Of a stretch of 64,000 bases of DNA, positions 32,253 to 44,455 are shown piece after piece. The position numbers and the translations under genes are program-made. The DNA is from Isoetes taiwanensis. Lineage: Eukaryota > Streptophyta > Lycopodiopsida > Isoetales > Isoetaceae. Location: NCBI GenBank assembly GCA_021234155.1, contig JAJEKV010000111.1, forward strand, positions 2,300,968-2,364,967, in the 5' to 3' direction. How positions within the stretch are numbered: position 1 is the first letter of the stretch; every line of letters begins with the position of its first letter. Under the pieces are notes generated by a model. It was not told the DNA's origin and did no database searches. It worked only from the letters and a program-made list of their open reading frames with translations.

Positions 32253-34200
32253 AACATCGATCGGTCCTCCTCACGGTTCCTCGCTGTCCCGACCAGGTCC
32301 CGAGTGTGAAGATGTGATCAATGGTCGAATGTCGAAATTCGGAAGCCTGCCCGGTAAGTGCCCTGACTTCCGCCGCCTACCCCATCCGTTACTTCTTTGT
32401 TCGAGAATGCCCGCACCACGGCTTGGCAAATCCGAGTGACCATGATGGTTCGGTAATTGGGCGGACCGGTGTGGGTCCCCGCCTTGTAGATCGGAATAAC
32501 CCTCGCTTGTGGTCCATGACCGGGAAAAACCCTCTTGCGGCGCTTCGTTGAACAAAGGCGGTCCAGGGCCGCACCATGGGCTGTCCCGCCCACTTGAGCA
32601 ACTCCACTTGCAGCCATCCAAATTAAAGGCCTTCCCATTATCCAGTGCCGCAGCCCCTCTTCGACATCTTCTTAAAGTGATCACCCGGTGGAGCCATGTT
32701 CGCGGGGAAACATCCGTCCGTATTCCCGCCGGGGATCATAAAGCCGTTCGGTGTACTGCTCCCAGCACTGCCATGATGTTCCCCGCAGTGGTGTCTTTGC
32801 GAGTACCCCCTACCTGGCAAAGCTCTCGGTGGGCGTCCGGTAGGCGAACATTTCTCCACAGTGCCTTGCGGTACCTTGCCTTTGTTTCCTTGAGGAAGGC
32901 GCGGTAATGGCTGGTGGCTTTGAGCTTCACGTCTGATCCATGATGAGGCCAATTAATGCGTTTTAGCGTTCCTTACACTCGACATCAAACCATTTATTCA
33001 CGCGAGAAGGTTGGGTCTCGATCTGGCGTGGGGAGGTCTCCCAAAGCATCACATGCCCCGCTACTCGGGGAGCTCAACCAGCTGATCGGGTTTGTCGCTC
33101 CAGTGTGTGGGCTGCTGAATCGTCGGGAGGGCTTCATGAGCATGTCACAGAACTCGCCGCCATAATCCAAGCACAGCCGAAGTCGACGGAGGTACCGCTC
33201 GAGGGTGCCATAGCTGGCCGGGCCAGCCTCACATAAGTGGGAGGTGATCCGAAATGGCCTCCCCGTCCCCGACCGGCCGCGCCGACGTGAAAATGGCGAC
33301 AAGGTGTGCATCTGCATCCCGCGAGCACTATGATATAATCCACGACACTAGTTCCGCCGCTGTGATTGTCCTGTCTGCAAGTGTACCCGCGGGAAGAGGG
33401 CCATTGTGGTAGGCCATTGCATATGAGCAGGTCAAAGATACCGCACATCATGAGCAATTGTCTGCCAAAGCGAAAGTTCATCGGTATCCGTGCCGCCAAC
33501 CTGCCTCTGCCATGGGGCGCAAGCTAAGACGCCATCCGCTAGCGGTCTCAACCCGCATGGCCTTCCCATCCCCGCCCGCGCATTGAAGTCTCCAAGGAGC
33601 ATAACTCTGCCCATCCGCTTGTGCTGCTGTATGTCATCGTATAGATCGACATACGGGTCCATCCTGTCCACCTCCGGGTGGCCGTGATAGAAGGGACTCT
33701 CTGCATGGGGAAAGTAGCAAGCAGCTAGGAAGAGAGGATCCCCGCCACTCGGATCCACAAGTAGCGCTTATGTCCAGCCGGTCTTCGAGGGAAACCAAAT
33801 GTGCCAAGGCTACCCCAGAGTAGCGAGTAACCCCACCCAGTGCCCACGTCTCCCCAATACAACCATTGAACACCGAAATCTTTGCCGTACCACTGGCAGA
33901 TCAGGCAGCCTGTGGCCTGGGTGTTCCCATGTCTCCATGAGGAAGATGAGGTCCATGTCCACAACTAGGCTATCACCCTTCTGCCATGGGAAACCCCGAC
34001 AGTTCCAGACCACCACCCGGAGGCACATTTCCTATTGAGCAAAGCAGCAGAGCGGGACCGAGTTGCGGGGCAGATTCGGACCCAGGCGGAGAGGCGCCGG
34101 GCGACATTTGGGCGAAGCGGGGAGCACTTGAGTCAGAGGGGCGATTGCGGAGGGTCAAGAGCAGAGGCATGAGTTTTCGACAACAAAGTTCGGGCAAAAC

Positions 34201-35423
34201 TTGCAAGAACATAAAGAACATATTCTTTGTAGCCTGCATGCCAAGATGAGGGCACATAAATCTTTCCAATGTCGGATTTCGATTTCGAAATCATAGAGGA
34301 ACCAAACTGCCCAATTTTTGGAGAACCGTAAAGTTTTACCAGCAACAACAGATGTCCTCACATCCTTAGGAAAAATTAGCCTAGAAAAAAAAAATCCAAA
34401 AGTTTTCCACTTGTCGAAAAAAACTAAATTTAAAAAATAGTAGTTACATTTGCTACCATTGAGAGTAGCTCGTCATCGCTTGGTGTAATAAGTCTTTTGC
34501 ACATTTTCTTCAAGGAATCTTATAATTATTGTCTTTTATCTGGATTTCTTGTCAATTTATTTGCAACTCAGTTACCATTTGTATCTAAAGTTACAAAAAT
34601 TGCAGTCATTCAATTATAGTATGCAATATTGCCATGAAGCACTTGTTCCAAACACTATTAAGTGATAACAACTCATCATATCATATCCTTCACATAAAGA
34701 CCACTGTGAAATTGCATCCCTCTATCATAGTGCAGTAATATCACCACGAATCACTTGTTTCAAACAACATAAGTGATAACAAGACATCAGTTCCTTCACA
34801 TAACGAGACCACTGCATGTATGTAATCATGGAAAAATATGCTCTGTTGTAGAAAGAACCCCCCCAAAGAAATAACTGCAGCAACATGCTATTTATTAGTA
34901 ACAATGTTACAGAATCTGTAGTCAGGAAAGAAAGTATGATCCATACCATCTACTGGATAGAAATAACTCCATTCATGACCTGTGGCTTCAGTTGGCTCAA
35001 ATATTTCACCTGTACATTTATAGATAAGAGAGAAATCCACAGAAACCATCTTAGATTCAATACAAGCAAAGGGAAGCACCAACCTCTGGACTCCCTAGTT
35101 TTCCTATGTGGCCTATGCAGTGCAGAGCAACGCAGTGCAAGGTTGATACTTCACATGTAAGCACTTCAAGAAACACGCCACTGCTCCGCACTATTATCTT
35201 AGGTGCCTTCCATGTGTAAGAGCATTTGATATTTAATCCCAAACATAATTCACCGTTGTACACATCCATTACACACTTATAAATATTCAAAACCTCCAGG
35301 CTAATGTACATGCCATTCAGGCTAAATATATCATTCAGCAATGTGTCAAAATTCCAGAATAGACATGTAACGAACCAACAGGTTTTTTCATAGCTGGATA
35401 CTTCTTGAAAGAACAAAGATCTT
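34201..35423. other. Downstream region of the WNK gene, no gene supported
   Basis: AT-rich DNA. A near-duplicate of about 60 bp containing tcatatc/tcacataa and acttgtt(c/t)caaac appears around 34,640-34,700 and 34,735-34,805. No coding signal is recognised. Confidence 0.4.
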
Positions 35424-37063
35424 CTAATATTTTGCCTCAAACTTAGCAATTGATTTCTTGAGATGTTCGTTTTTCATCTGATTGTTCTCAGAACTTGATC
35501 CATTAGCATTTGCTGGACTGCCATAACTGGAACTGGTGCTATTTCGAGCTGAAAATTGAGAAGGAAGAGCAAAGTCCTGTTTTGGACTCTCCAAAAGGCC
35601 TTTACCAATTGTGACTGATTGCAAAACAGGTTTCTGGCTTTTGATAATGCTAGTATTTAAAATGGCAGTGCCAACATCATGCAAACGCGTACATCTGTTC
35701 CCAAAGCTATTCTCCTTAGAATCCTGGCTAACAGGACAATCCTGTTGGACGTCCTTACCATGATCTGAGCAGCTTAAAACACTTCCAGAAGAAGTGGCAT
35801 TATGGTCATCATGCTTGATTGCTCCGTTGAGCTGTTGCTCACTGTTTTGTTCATGAAACTGAAAGGAAGCAATGGAGTTGATTTTGGCTTTTATGCTAGA
35901 CGTTTCTTCACAAATTTCAGAACTGCATGCAGCTTCTAAAGTTTCTCCTATAAATAGATCTGCAGGTAGAGGAGATACTGAAGGTAGAGAAGATGCCTGC
36001 TTTTGATATAATGTCGGACACTTACCCGAATTGTCAATACTACTTCTATGTACACATCTTTTGTCGTTCCCACTGTGTCACAACTGGAAGCTGTACAATC
36101 TGTGACACAAATGCTTCTCTTTGTCATCCCAATATCTTTAACACAACTTCCTATGCCTTCCTTGGCATAATTTTGAGATGTATCAAAGTTGGCAGCAGTT
36201 AGACATTCTATATGTTGAAAACCTGCATCACATTGCAGAAATGGATCCCTTAATAGCTCCTTTGCAGAAAGCCTTTCTGAAGCTGGAGCCAAACATTTTA
36301 AGATAAAACTCAGAGTATCTGGATCCTTCACTTTATTCAGAGCTGCAGGCTTTATTCCAGATGTGACCTTCCTAAAAATTTGAGCAGCGTTTTGGCACTC
36401 GCTGTAGGGATACTCAAAAGTAACCATCTCTAACACGCACATTCCAAATGAATATACATCAACAAGCTCATTGTATTCTTCATCATAAAGTTCGGGAGCC
36501 ATGAACGCTGGAGTGCCAATTACACTATGTGCTGAGTGGTCTACCATGGTTGCTAGTCCAAGATCACCAATTTTTACCTCCCCTTGGTTTCCATTTACGA
36601 AAATATTATCGCACTTCAGATCACGATGTATGATAGGTGGATCATGACTATGAAGACAAGAAAGGCCTTCCAAGATTTGTCTTGCCCATCTTTTTACAGC
36701 TTTCATATCCACATGTTTATGCTTCATCCTATACTCTCTTAGTGTTCCAGAAGAAAAAATTTCTGTTATGAAAATAATATCTTTGGTAGCAGGGTCGACC
36801 CAGGATGTATAAAACTTCATGATGTTTTGATGTTTTAAAGCTTTTAAGAGATTAATCTCTGAAGTTAAGCGATGAACATCTACGTCTTGGACACTTACTT
36901 GGTTCCAAGCAACTTCAATTCCTTCTTTTTCATCGAAAGCTTTATAAACTGTTTTAAACGCACCTCTGCCAAGGATTTTATTGTAGCGACCATAGCGGCC
37001 AGTTGGGTCGATTTCAGAGAAGGAATCTTCAGCTTCCTCGTCATCGGAGATGGATTCTTCCAT
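35424..37063 (-). CDS. WNK: WNK (with-no-lysine) serine/threonine protein kinase
   Basis: WNK kinases phosphorylate targets in plant ion, clock and stress signalling. From the ATG at 37063 a single exon encodes the whole kinase domain (residues about 26-276). The ATP-binding lysine sits in the glycine loop, GRGAFKTVY (K37), and strand beta-3 reads EVAWNQV without lysine, which is the WNK hallmark. The catalytic loop is [10 protein letters not shown] (about 144-153), the magnesium motif is DLG (167-169) and the activation segment ends [11 protein letters not shown]. After residue about 345 the frame shifts: the kinase frame stops at 35948, whereas an overlapping frame, open from about 36077, continues through a Ser-rich tail to [15 protein letters not shown] and a stop at 35424. 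One base appears lost (or two gained) between about 35,995 and 36,077. Alternatively a strong donor (CGG then gtaagt, near 36,023) is used, but I found no in-phase acceptor. Restored length is about 545 residues. Confidence 0.92.
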
Positions 37064-37277
37064 GAGAAAAATCAGAGAGTAGTAATATATGAGATAAAAA
37101 TTCAGCGCCAGCGCTCAAAGCCGACTGCGTTCAGCCACAGCATAGTGTGAAGAGCTTCCTTAAATATAAAGGTGAAGGGGAGGGGCCTTTTTGAGAGTCC
37201 CTTCCTCGTAGCGGAGGGTTTCTTCTTTTATTCAATCACACAAATAGCCTTTATTTGCCTTTATTTGTGTAATAAAT

Positions 37278-38325
37278 TTTATTTGTGTGTTTTATTACAC
37301 GTTATATGGACCACATGATTCCCTTTGCCCTCTAAATATTCCTTTGCGGCCATTCTTGGCCACTTTTTCCCTCTGGGTCCTGCTCCATGTCGTGGACATT
37401 AAAAATTGTATCTATCTATGCAGTTTTTAGCCTCGTAGATCCTTCTGACTTTTTCATTCCCAGTAGTTATTTAAAAATCTAGTTTTTAACACACTCACAC
37501 TTGTATTAGAAAAGTCAGCTTCTTATATGGCCAGATCGTGATTCAAGATAAGGCAATTTGTGACTCTTCTAAAAGTATGCCTTTAGCATTATGTGGACTG
37601 TCGTATCTCATAATCAAAATTTCTAAAGTATGCCACCAGAACAAAATTTTGTGTTTTGCATTTCTATACCTATTTTTTTTGTTGACTACTAAGGGTGAGA
37701 TTTTGAGCACAAGTTTTGAGTCTATCTTTCCAAATTTTCGTCGTTCTAAATTTAATTGCCCCCAACATTCCTTATAAAGCATTGTTTTCTCCACTAAAAT
37801 CTATAAACACAAAGTTAATATATTGATGATACTATCACTAGACAATTTCAATAACAAAAATAATTATAAAAACAAATAATGTCCATTCTTGCCAATATCA
37901 ATATACATTGTTGTCGAAGTTGCACATATGGAGTTAAAGGTCGCATGCCAGGACATTAGCCCGGCAACACCGGGCACACGTTTACTAGTAGCCTTTATTT
38001 TTGTGTTTTATTACATGTTATATGGACCACATATGATTCCCTTTGCCACCCTAAATATTCCTTTGCGGCCATTCTTGGCCCCTTTTTCCATCTGGGTCCT
38101 GCTGCATGTTCTCATGGACATTAAAAACTGTATCTATCTATGCGCTTTTTAGCCTTATAGACCATGTGTTTGACTTTTTCATTCCCAGTAGTTATTTAAA
38201 AGTCTAGTTTTTAACACACCCACACTTGTATTAGAAAAGTTGGCGTCCTATATGGCTAGATTGTGATTCAAGATAAGGCACCTTTAGCATTATGTAGACT
38301 GTTGTATCTCATAATCATTGACATC
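37278..38325. repeat. Direct repeat of about 330 bp, two copies
   Basis: Copies at about 37,278-37,615 and 37,990-38,325, roughly 712 bp apart. Both carry ttatatggaccacat, cctttgcggccattcttggc, tttttcattcccagtagtta and gtgattcaagataaggca. The second copy lacks about 45 bp near its 3' side. Both lie upstream of the WNK start. Confidence 0.92.
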
Positions 38326-40315
38326 GTCTCAAAAATATCAAAAATATCATTTGGATAAGAATCTTACTTGGTCACGTGTTGGTCCCATGATGTAATGCAT
38401 GTCTGGCTCAAGTTATGCCCTTTTTTCTACCATTATTACTAGGTGAAATTGGTAAGATGGTAGAGGGGCCTTTGAAACATGATAGGACTTGTGAGTTAAT
38501 TTCTGTAACAGATGTTAGTCTAAAATTAACTTTGACTACTTGAGATATAGAGTAAGATTCCTTTCTATTTGCAGTAGCATTCCTTATTTTAGGCATTTTT
38601 CATGACATACTATAGGAGTAATTGTTAAACAAGGAACAATTTGGATTACGGTTTGGAACAATGTTAGAACAATAATTTATATAAATAGATATATGAATTT
38701 ACAGGTTATAATATGGTCAACAGTCTGAGTTACCATATGGAGATAGTTTAAACTTGCTTTAGGGTGGTTATCTCCTAATATTAATTTGCTTTTGGCTTCA
38801 ATATAGGTTGCTCATGAGTAATTAAACAGAATTAGTGTTTAACTAGCATGTCCTTTCTCATTTCTTTACTAATGGGCTGCAAGGAAGGTGCAAGGAGTGA
38901 CCGGCGATAAACCGAGAGACTCTATGTACCTTCTGGCCCTAAACTTATTACCATTTTCATGCTAATATATTTTTGGTTGGCTGTAGGTACGGATGTCTCT
39001 CTTCTTCTTGCTTTTCCTTGTTATCCTATTAGTGGTAGGATGAGATGGATATGCAAATTCGCTCACACATATGATGACAATGTTTTGCTGGAGTGGTACA
39101 AGCTATCAGACATAAATGGCTCATAGTTTACATTCCTACCAATGTTGAATGCTTGTTAGTGAGAGATTTTTTCAAGGCAAAGATCTAGCTTTCTTGTTGG
39201 ATATGAAGCAGAAACACCTAAGTAAGTGTTTCTGCTTAGATTTTTATTGGGAGGGTTTTGAAAAAGTACTGGTTTACGTCCTTCAAGATGTAGCTAGTTT
39301 TACAATCAAATAGAACTGTTTCGATGAAAAATATTTAGAAATTGCTGAATTGCTTGCATTGCAGTTGTGGCTACTGATGTTTATTATTGCCTGAAGTAGT
39401 GTGTGCTTGGATTGAGCTGAAATGTTACGTATAAAATTGTACTTACTTCCCTATTGCAGCAGATGCAATACATATTTAAATGCATTTAGTTTCCACTTGA
39501 GTTAGAATTCAGATTTTATATCTGCTATTGCAAATGGTTTGGTATTGCTATCATTATTGCTAAAGCAGGCCTCTATACCATGCCATGTATTTATTGCCCC
39601 AATTGTTTTTCGTCAGTTCATGTGTCTATTTCATTTGGTCATCCCCATGTATCATCTGTTGTTGCTCCAACTGCCCTGCGTCAGTTTATGTACCTACTTC
39701 ATTTGTTCACTAGGTTCCTATGTATCATCTCTTGTTGCACCTGTTCCTAAGGTCGAACTGCCAAGAAAATAACCACATCGACCTTCCTTTATATCAGTTT
39801 AGGGTTTATGCCTCTTTAGTTTGGCCTAGGATCTGGAATCACAACCAGAGCTGGGAACGGTAGAGGAATGATAGAGATGGATTGGGCCAGAGATGTTAAA
39901 CTTGTTAAGAGGACAGCATCCTCCAATATAACTATGTTCTGATATCAGCTTTTGATCCCTTGCTACCATCTCTTCTCTGTTGCAAAGACTGCCTGTGCTT
40001 TTGTATTATGTAACATTTTCTTCCGTCTTAATTGCAAAATAAAGGGATTTGCTACTTTGCTAGGTTCTTTGGAAATTCTACCTTTATTGTATCCTAATAA
40101 ATGAATTTATTAGTTATCTGATCTTTTTGCAGCTCCCTGGCAGAGTTGGGAGTTAGGCCAAGAAGCGCATGCTTATCTATTCCACCCTCGAAAGGAATTG
40201 ACAACTGAGGCTTCAGTAAGAATTCATTTTGTTTTGGATTTATTTGCAGATATTAGCACAAGCTTTTCAAAATCAATCAGTCTGAGCATGTCTCATATAG
40301 CCTGTACGTTGCATT
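38326..40315. other. Intergenic DNA with one weak exon candidate
   Basis: No clear gene. At 40,133-40,215 (+) a segment between ttgcag and gtaaga reads APWQSWELGQEAHAYLFHPR, then KELTTEAS. It looks like a small exon but I do not recognise it, and the LINE fragment begins 100 bp later. The rest is AT-rich without signals. Confidence 0.3.
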
Positions 40316-40800
40316 CTGCAGATCCACAGGGAACCCCAGTTGTCGTAATCTTACCACAGCTTTTGCCAAGGCACAGTGTCAAACGCCCTGGCAAAGACAA
40401 CAAAGCAACAATACATGTCTTGCCAACGGTTCCTGTTGTCTTCAAGCAAAGTCCGTGGTGTGAAGATATGATTCAATGGTTAAGTGTCGAGGCCTGAAAC
40501 CCGCTTGCATGAGGGCCCACAGTTCTGCGGCCTCTGTCCAATGCTATAGTAGAGGCCCTATTGTTTGTTGCGACTATCCTCTAATAAGGTGGAGTGCATG
40601 GATTTGAACCCTCCTTGAGCCAGTGTCCTAATCCAGATGACTCTGCGCAAGTGATTAGATGTTTCTCTGAGAAGCATTAGCATTTTTACGACGTGCACTT
40701 TTTTGTAAACATAGACAAGCCTCCAGTAGTTCTTAATTTCATACTCTAATGGACACACGATCTTTGAAGATGATGTAGCCAGTGCCATAGGTTAACTTGT
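40316..40800 (-). mobile_element. Decayed LINE reverse-transcriptase fragment
   Basis: On the plus strand, gcagatccacagggaacccc, the ttttgccaaggc segment, the caaagacaacaaagca segment and gtgtgaagatatgattcaat line up in order with 32,165-32,350 of the GC-rich LINE. This is therefore a degraded minus-strand copy of the same or a related LINE family. No frame remains open for long. Confidence 0.75.
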
Positions 40801-41435
40801 AGCCATAACCAATGCCAAAGCCATCGCCATACTAAAATGGTAGTGCGAGGTCATTGGAGAAAGATCGCCGGAGCAAAATCGGCAGAAAAAACACGTCTTT
40901 ATCTCTCTGAAAAAAAAAAGAAAACAAGGTGCTACGCACGGAGGGTTGCCCTCTATGGCCCGAGGGTGAAGTGGCTTAAATTAAATCCACATGTGACCTG
41001 ACAATATACACAAGACTAGTTATGGAGAATTCTGTGGAAATTGTCATCTTTATAATATTTTTTGATCCATAATGTTACACAGTCTTTTGAGCCCGACCTG
41101 AGCTATTGCCCACATCATCATGCTTTTATGAGTCTTGGGGGATCGTAATGTGTGGTAGGAGGACGTTATCCTATTTCAGGCCCTGATCATATCCAAACTA
41201 GAAAATTGCCCACCTTCGATGGGGATTCCATGTGATTGCACATGAAGAGTATACTTAATGTGTGTAGTATTTTGGTTGTAACACACTCTATGTCCTATCA
41301 CAACACGAAGAAGGTTTTTTGGGGTGATATATAGTTTGTGCAATTTTTATGTAAATGAAATCCTTCCTTTTATCTTCCTTGACATCTTGTCAAATATTCT
41401 ATGGACATTGTCAAGCATTCTAGTTTCCACATACT

Positions 41436-41912
41436 CTTAAGAGCCATAAGGGATTACTCCAAGTTCATCCAAATGTTATGTCATTGGCAATCTTTGCAAA
41501 AAATACTCACAAAAGTTACTTTGTTTACCCATTTGCAACCTTACTACAACCCATCAAAAGTTAGCATTGAGCAAGCATAATATTGTATCCGGACAAAAGT
41601 ACTTATTAAAACTATTGCTATCCTAAGAACCATAGGGATTACTCCAAGTTCACCAAATGCTATGTCATTGGCAATCTTTTAAAAAGCTCACAAAAGTTAC
41701 GTTGTCTACCGACCTGCAAGCTTACTACAACCCATCGAAAAGTTATCATTGAGCAAGCATCATTGTGTCTTGACAAAAAGTACTTACTAAAACTATTGCT
41801 ATCCTAAGAGCCATAGGGGATTACTCCAAGTTCATCCAAATGCTATGTCATTGGCAATGCTGCAAAAACACTTACAAAAGTTACTTTGTCTATGCACCTG
41901 CAGGCTTACTGT
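41436..41912. repeat. Tandem repeat, 185-188 bp unit, about 2.5 copies
   Basis: Copies at about 41,436-41,624, 41,625-41,808 and 41,809-41,912 (partial). Each carries ggattactccaagttca, tatgtcattggcaat and cacaaaagttac; the first two also carry cattgagcaagcat. Confidence 0.92.
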
Positions 41913-42127
41913 CATACATACATATAATAAAACAAGACAACCAAATCATAGGAGCTGGCACAAATCTGGAATCCTCACAGCTCTGTTTTAAGAAGGGCAC
42001 AATCTGTTTTGGGCTCTTGAATTCCAGAGCATTATCCCGCGACCTCTGAAGCCGAAGATATTTTGTACCCCCAAAGGACAAAGGATTTTTGGCATCTGTA
42101 TATGATCCTGCTTAATTGCTACAGATA

Positions 42128-42525
42128 TAAGCGAAAAACATAACAGAGAATAAATGGGTGCCTTTCAAAGACTTTATCTCGCAAGATCTTGATGCAAGGT
42201 CGCCTTTTTGTGTGGAGCAGTATGGAGGCGGAGGCTGGGAGCAAAATAGGGGCACAACATTGGGCTTTGGAACCACTGAGTCCGCAAATGCAAAAAGGAG
42301 TTCTGAAAAAATGAAGCTAAGAACATGGCGAAAATTTTGAAGCCTGCCCAATTCCTTTCCTTTCAGATTGGGACCATGCCTTTCAGATTATCCAGATTTG
42401 CCAACTCCTGCGGGATTGAATCCACGAAGGCCCTCAAAATTAAGCTCTATAATGAAGCGTTGAAGCTTTCAAACACCGGACTTAGAGATACTGGAGCTCA
42501 GGTCAGCCGCACTAGTCCCACATGA
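42128..42525 (+). CDS. Two possible coding exons, product not recognised
   Basis: The first piece (42,128-42,320) reads WVPFKDFISQDLDARSPFCV, then EQYGGGGWEQNRGTTLGFGT, then a Lys-rich end. The second (about 42,367-42,501) follows ctttcag and reads IGTMPFRLSRFANSCGIEST, then KALKIKLYNEALKLSNTG and on to GAQ before gtcagc. Composition and codon use look protein-coding, but the family is unknown to me and the join between the pieces is not clear. No ATG starts the first piece in frame. Confidence 0.3.
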
Positions 42526-44387
42526 CGAAAAAACAAATTAAGAAACCAAAGCCATATGAATCTGCATATAAAAGTGCATATGTACCCCAAGTCATTACAC
42601 TAGATATTACGTGTTTCTAATACCACTTGTAAATATTGTTAGACCGCAATCAAAGTAAAAGTTCAATTGTTCTCAAGCCCAAAGTTACTGTGCTAGATAT
42701 TTATTTATCCCTACTATGTAAATTTTGCTAGACATTTTTACATTCGGCAATCAAAGTATAACTTCAATTGTTCTCAAACCCAATTGTGTGTGCTAGCAAA
42801 TTTTGTTGCGACTATGCAAATCTGAAAACTTAACAACCTTTAAGTGGCACTATTTTTCACTTGGGAGTTGCCAAATTGACTGTTCGTTTGGCTTTGATTG
42901 AATCATTATAGTGTGTCCTGAAGCTGCAATTGGTATTTGGTATTTTGCGTTATAAAAAGGTAGAGTGATGACAGCTGCATCTCCATTTTAGTTCTTCACG
43001 TATTTATTCATTAAATAAAGTTGCATTTTAAATAGAGCAACATTGCTCGAATTTGCATGCAAAGGAAACTAAATGCCGGTTTTGCATTACCAAGTTGATT
43101 GTAAATTCCTTGGCGACAAAGGTAAACATTGCCCGATTCCATGTTTTAAGTACCCTCAAAGCTCCAACACTTACGGCTTAGTTCTTCCGATTATTCACAC
43201 AAACGTATTTGCTTTCACAGTTTGGATGGTCTCATCTTCTAAAGTCGCACATATTTGGCAACGTCATTTAAAGCGCTTTTCTTGGAATTGTTGAATCTGT
43301 TCATGTCCTTCGGAATCGAGGTCATATCCACGGTCGCGGGTTGTCATAGATCTCCATGAACATTTTCCGGTTCTACGACCATCAAGGAAAGAAAGTATGA
43401 ATAAGAACTTTTCTTATATGTTTCATGCCGTTGATTTCTGAAAGTTCCCTAACAATTTCATCTCTGTTTTTAGCCAATAACATCAACTTCTATTACAAAA
43501 GTTGCAGCAAATACATGTTTGAGAATTACGTTACGCAGGGGCGTCTTAGTCTTTGTTTGTGCGGTACCATACATTCCCCTCGAAGACTCACGACTCACAC
43601 TGCACAAGTAGAAAAAATCCTTGCAAAGCGCCCAGTTGATTGTACCAAGAGAACCCGTTCAACGACTACAAACTCCTTTTGCCCATCAAACTTAAATATT
43701 AAAGGCCAGATGAGTATTGAGCATTGCTTAAAGCTTACATCCTAAAATAGTGCAAACAAGTTTATACCCGGTTCGGGGTATACTCTACTCCATCTTTCAC
43801 TTTCAAGCTCACAATTACGAACTTATCTTTTAACTTTTTTCTGTTGAGGACCTTGGTACATTCTACATACTTGACAAAATCAAATTACAAAAGCATTAAT
43901 TTCATGACATAACATATGATGCACAAGACTACAACAACTTAAATAGCACCTTTTGCAATTATTGCCTCGTTTGGTTGAAGAACCCCATTTGGAGGACACA
44001 TGAAGCGGCTCTTAGGTGCGGTTGTTTGAAACTGAAAATCGAACACTTTATGAGGACTTTATTGCGGTATGCACAAAACTAGAAATGTGAACTATAATTC
44101 AGCCCTTTGGCCAAGTGGTTAGGCACGAAATCACTTACTTTAAACGCCACCGGGGACCGGCTAACATTTTTATCTTCATTTGCACTTACGACACGCTTGC
44201 CGGTTCATCCGATGAATACAAAGCCTCGATTACACGACCATCCAACAGACTTAGGAAACTACTCTAACAGTTGAAAAGAAAATAAATATAATTTGCTAAG
44301 CACTGAAAAGGACGGAACTTACAAAGGAATATAAGGTTTCTTCCAGGATCGAATCTCAAACGGCTCTTGTTAACGAGAAATACCCTG
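42526..44387. other. Intergenic DNA, no gene supported
   Basis: Open frames at 43,073-43,294 and 43,425-43,745 show no family resemblance. At about 44,100 there is a tRNA-like A-box string (ggccaagtggttaggc) with ccggttcatccgat 100 bp later, which may be a SINE remnant but does not fold as a tRNA. Confidence 0.4.
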
Positions 44388-44455
44388 GAAATGGTATATG
44401 TAGATTTAGACACTGGAACATCTCCTGCACTGCCCCACTCCTCGTGCTGCCGCTG
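44388..44455 (-). CDS. Possible single exon, product not recognised
   Basis: The minus strand shows a good acceptor (ttttattgcag) followed by RQHEEWGSAGDVPVSKSTYT and ISR before gtattt. Upstream on the same strand, an ATG at about 44,587 opens MAELGKHNRICLW. These could be two exons of one gene, but the support is only exon-like borders and codon use. Confidence 0.25.

Larger units (their letters stand above)
30540..34200 (-). mobile_element. Non-LTR retrotransposon (LINE), GC-rich, frames broken
   Basis: Read on the minus strand. The 5' part (34,028-33,140, in several frames) is an APE-type endonuclease: VVVWNCRGFPW with DLIFLMETWEHPG, LLGDFNARAG near 33,560, and STVDY-like TSVVDYIIVLAG. 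The linker near 32,930-32,740 reads HYRAFLKETKARYRKALWRN. The reverse transcriptase occupies 32252-31212, with GVRQGCPLSPTLFGLYIDQL and IYTDDVDLLA, where threonine replaces the usual alanine of YADD. A fragment with CAQC near 31,225 may be the start of the C-terminal zinc region. At least four frameshifts separate these parts. The element is markedly GC-rich in an AT-rich surrounding, with limits near 30,540 and 34,200. A (CCTT)n run on the minus strand at 30603-30580 may be its 3' tail. Target-site duplications were not found by eye. Confidence 0.85.

Noticed and set aside
44095-44215. tRNA gene or tRNA-derived SINE
   Set aside because: An A-box-like ggccaagtggttaggc and a B-box-like ggttcatcc are present, but no acceptor stem or cloverleaf can be formed and the spacing is too long.
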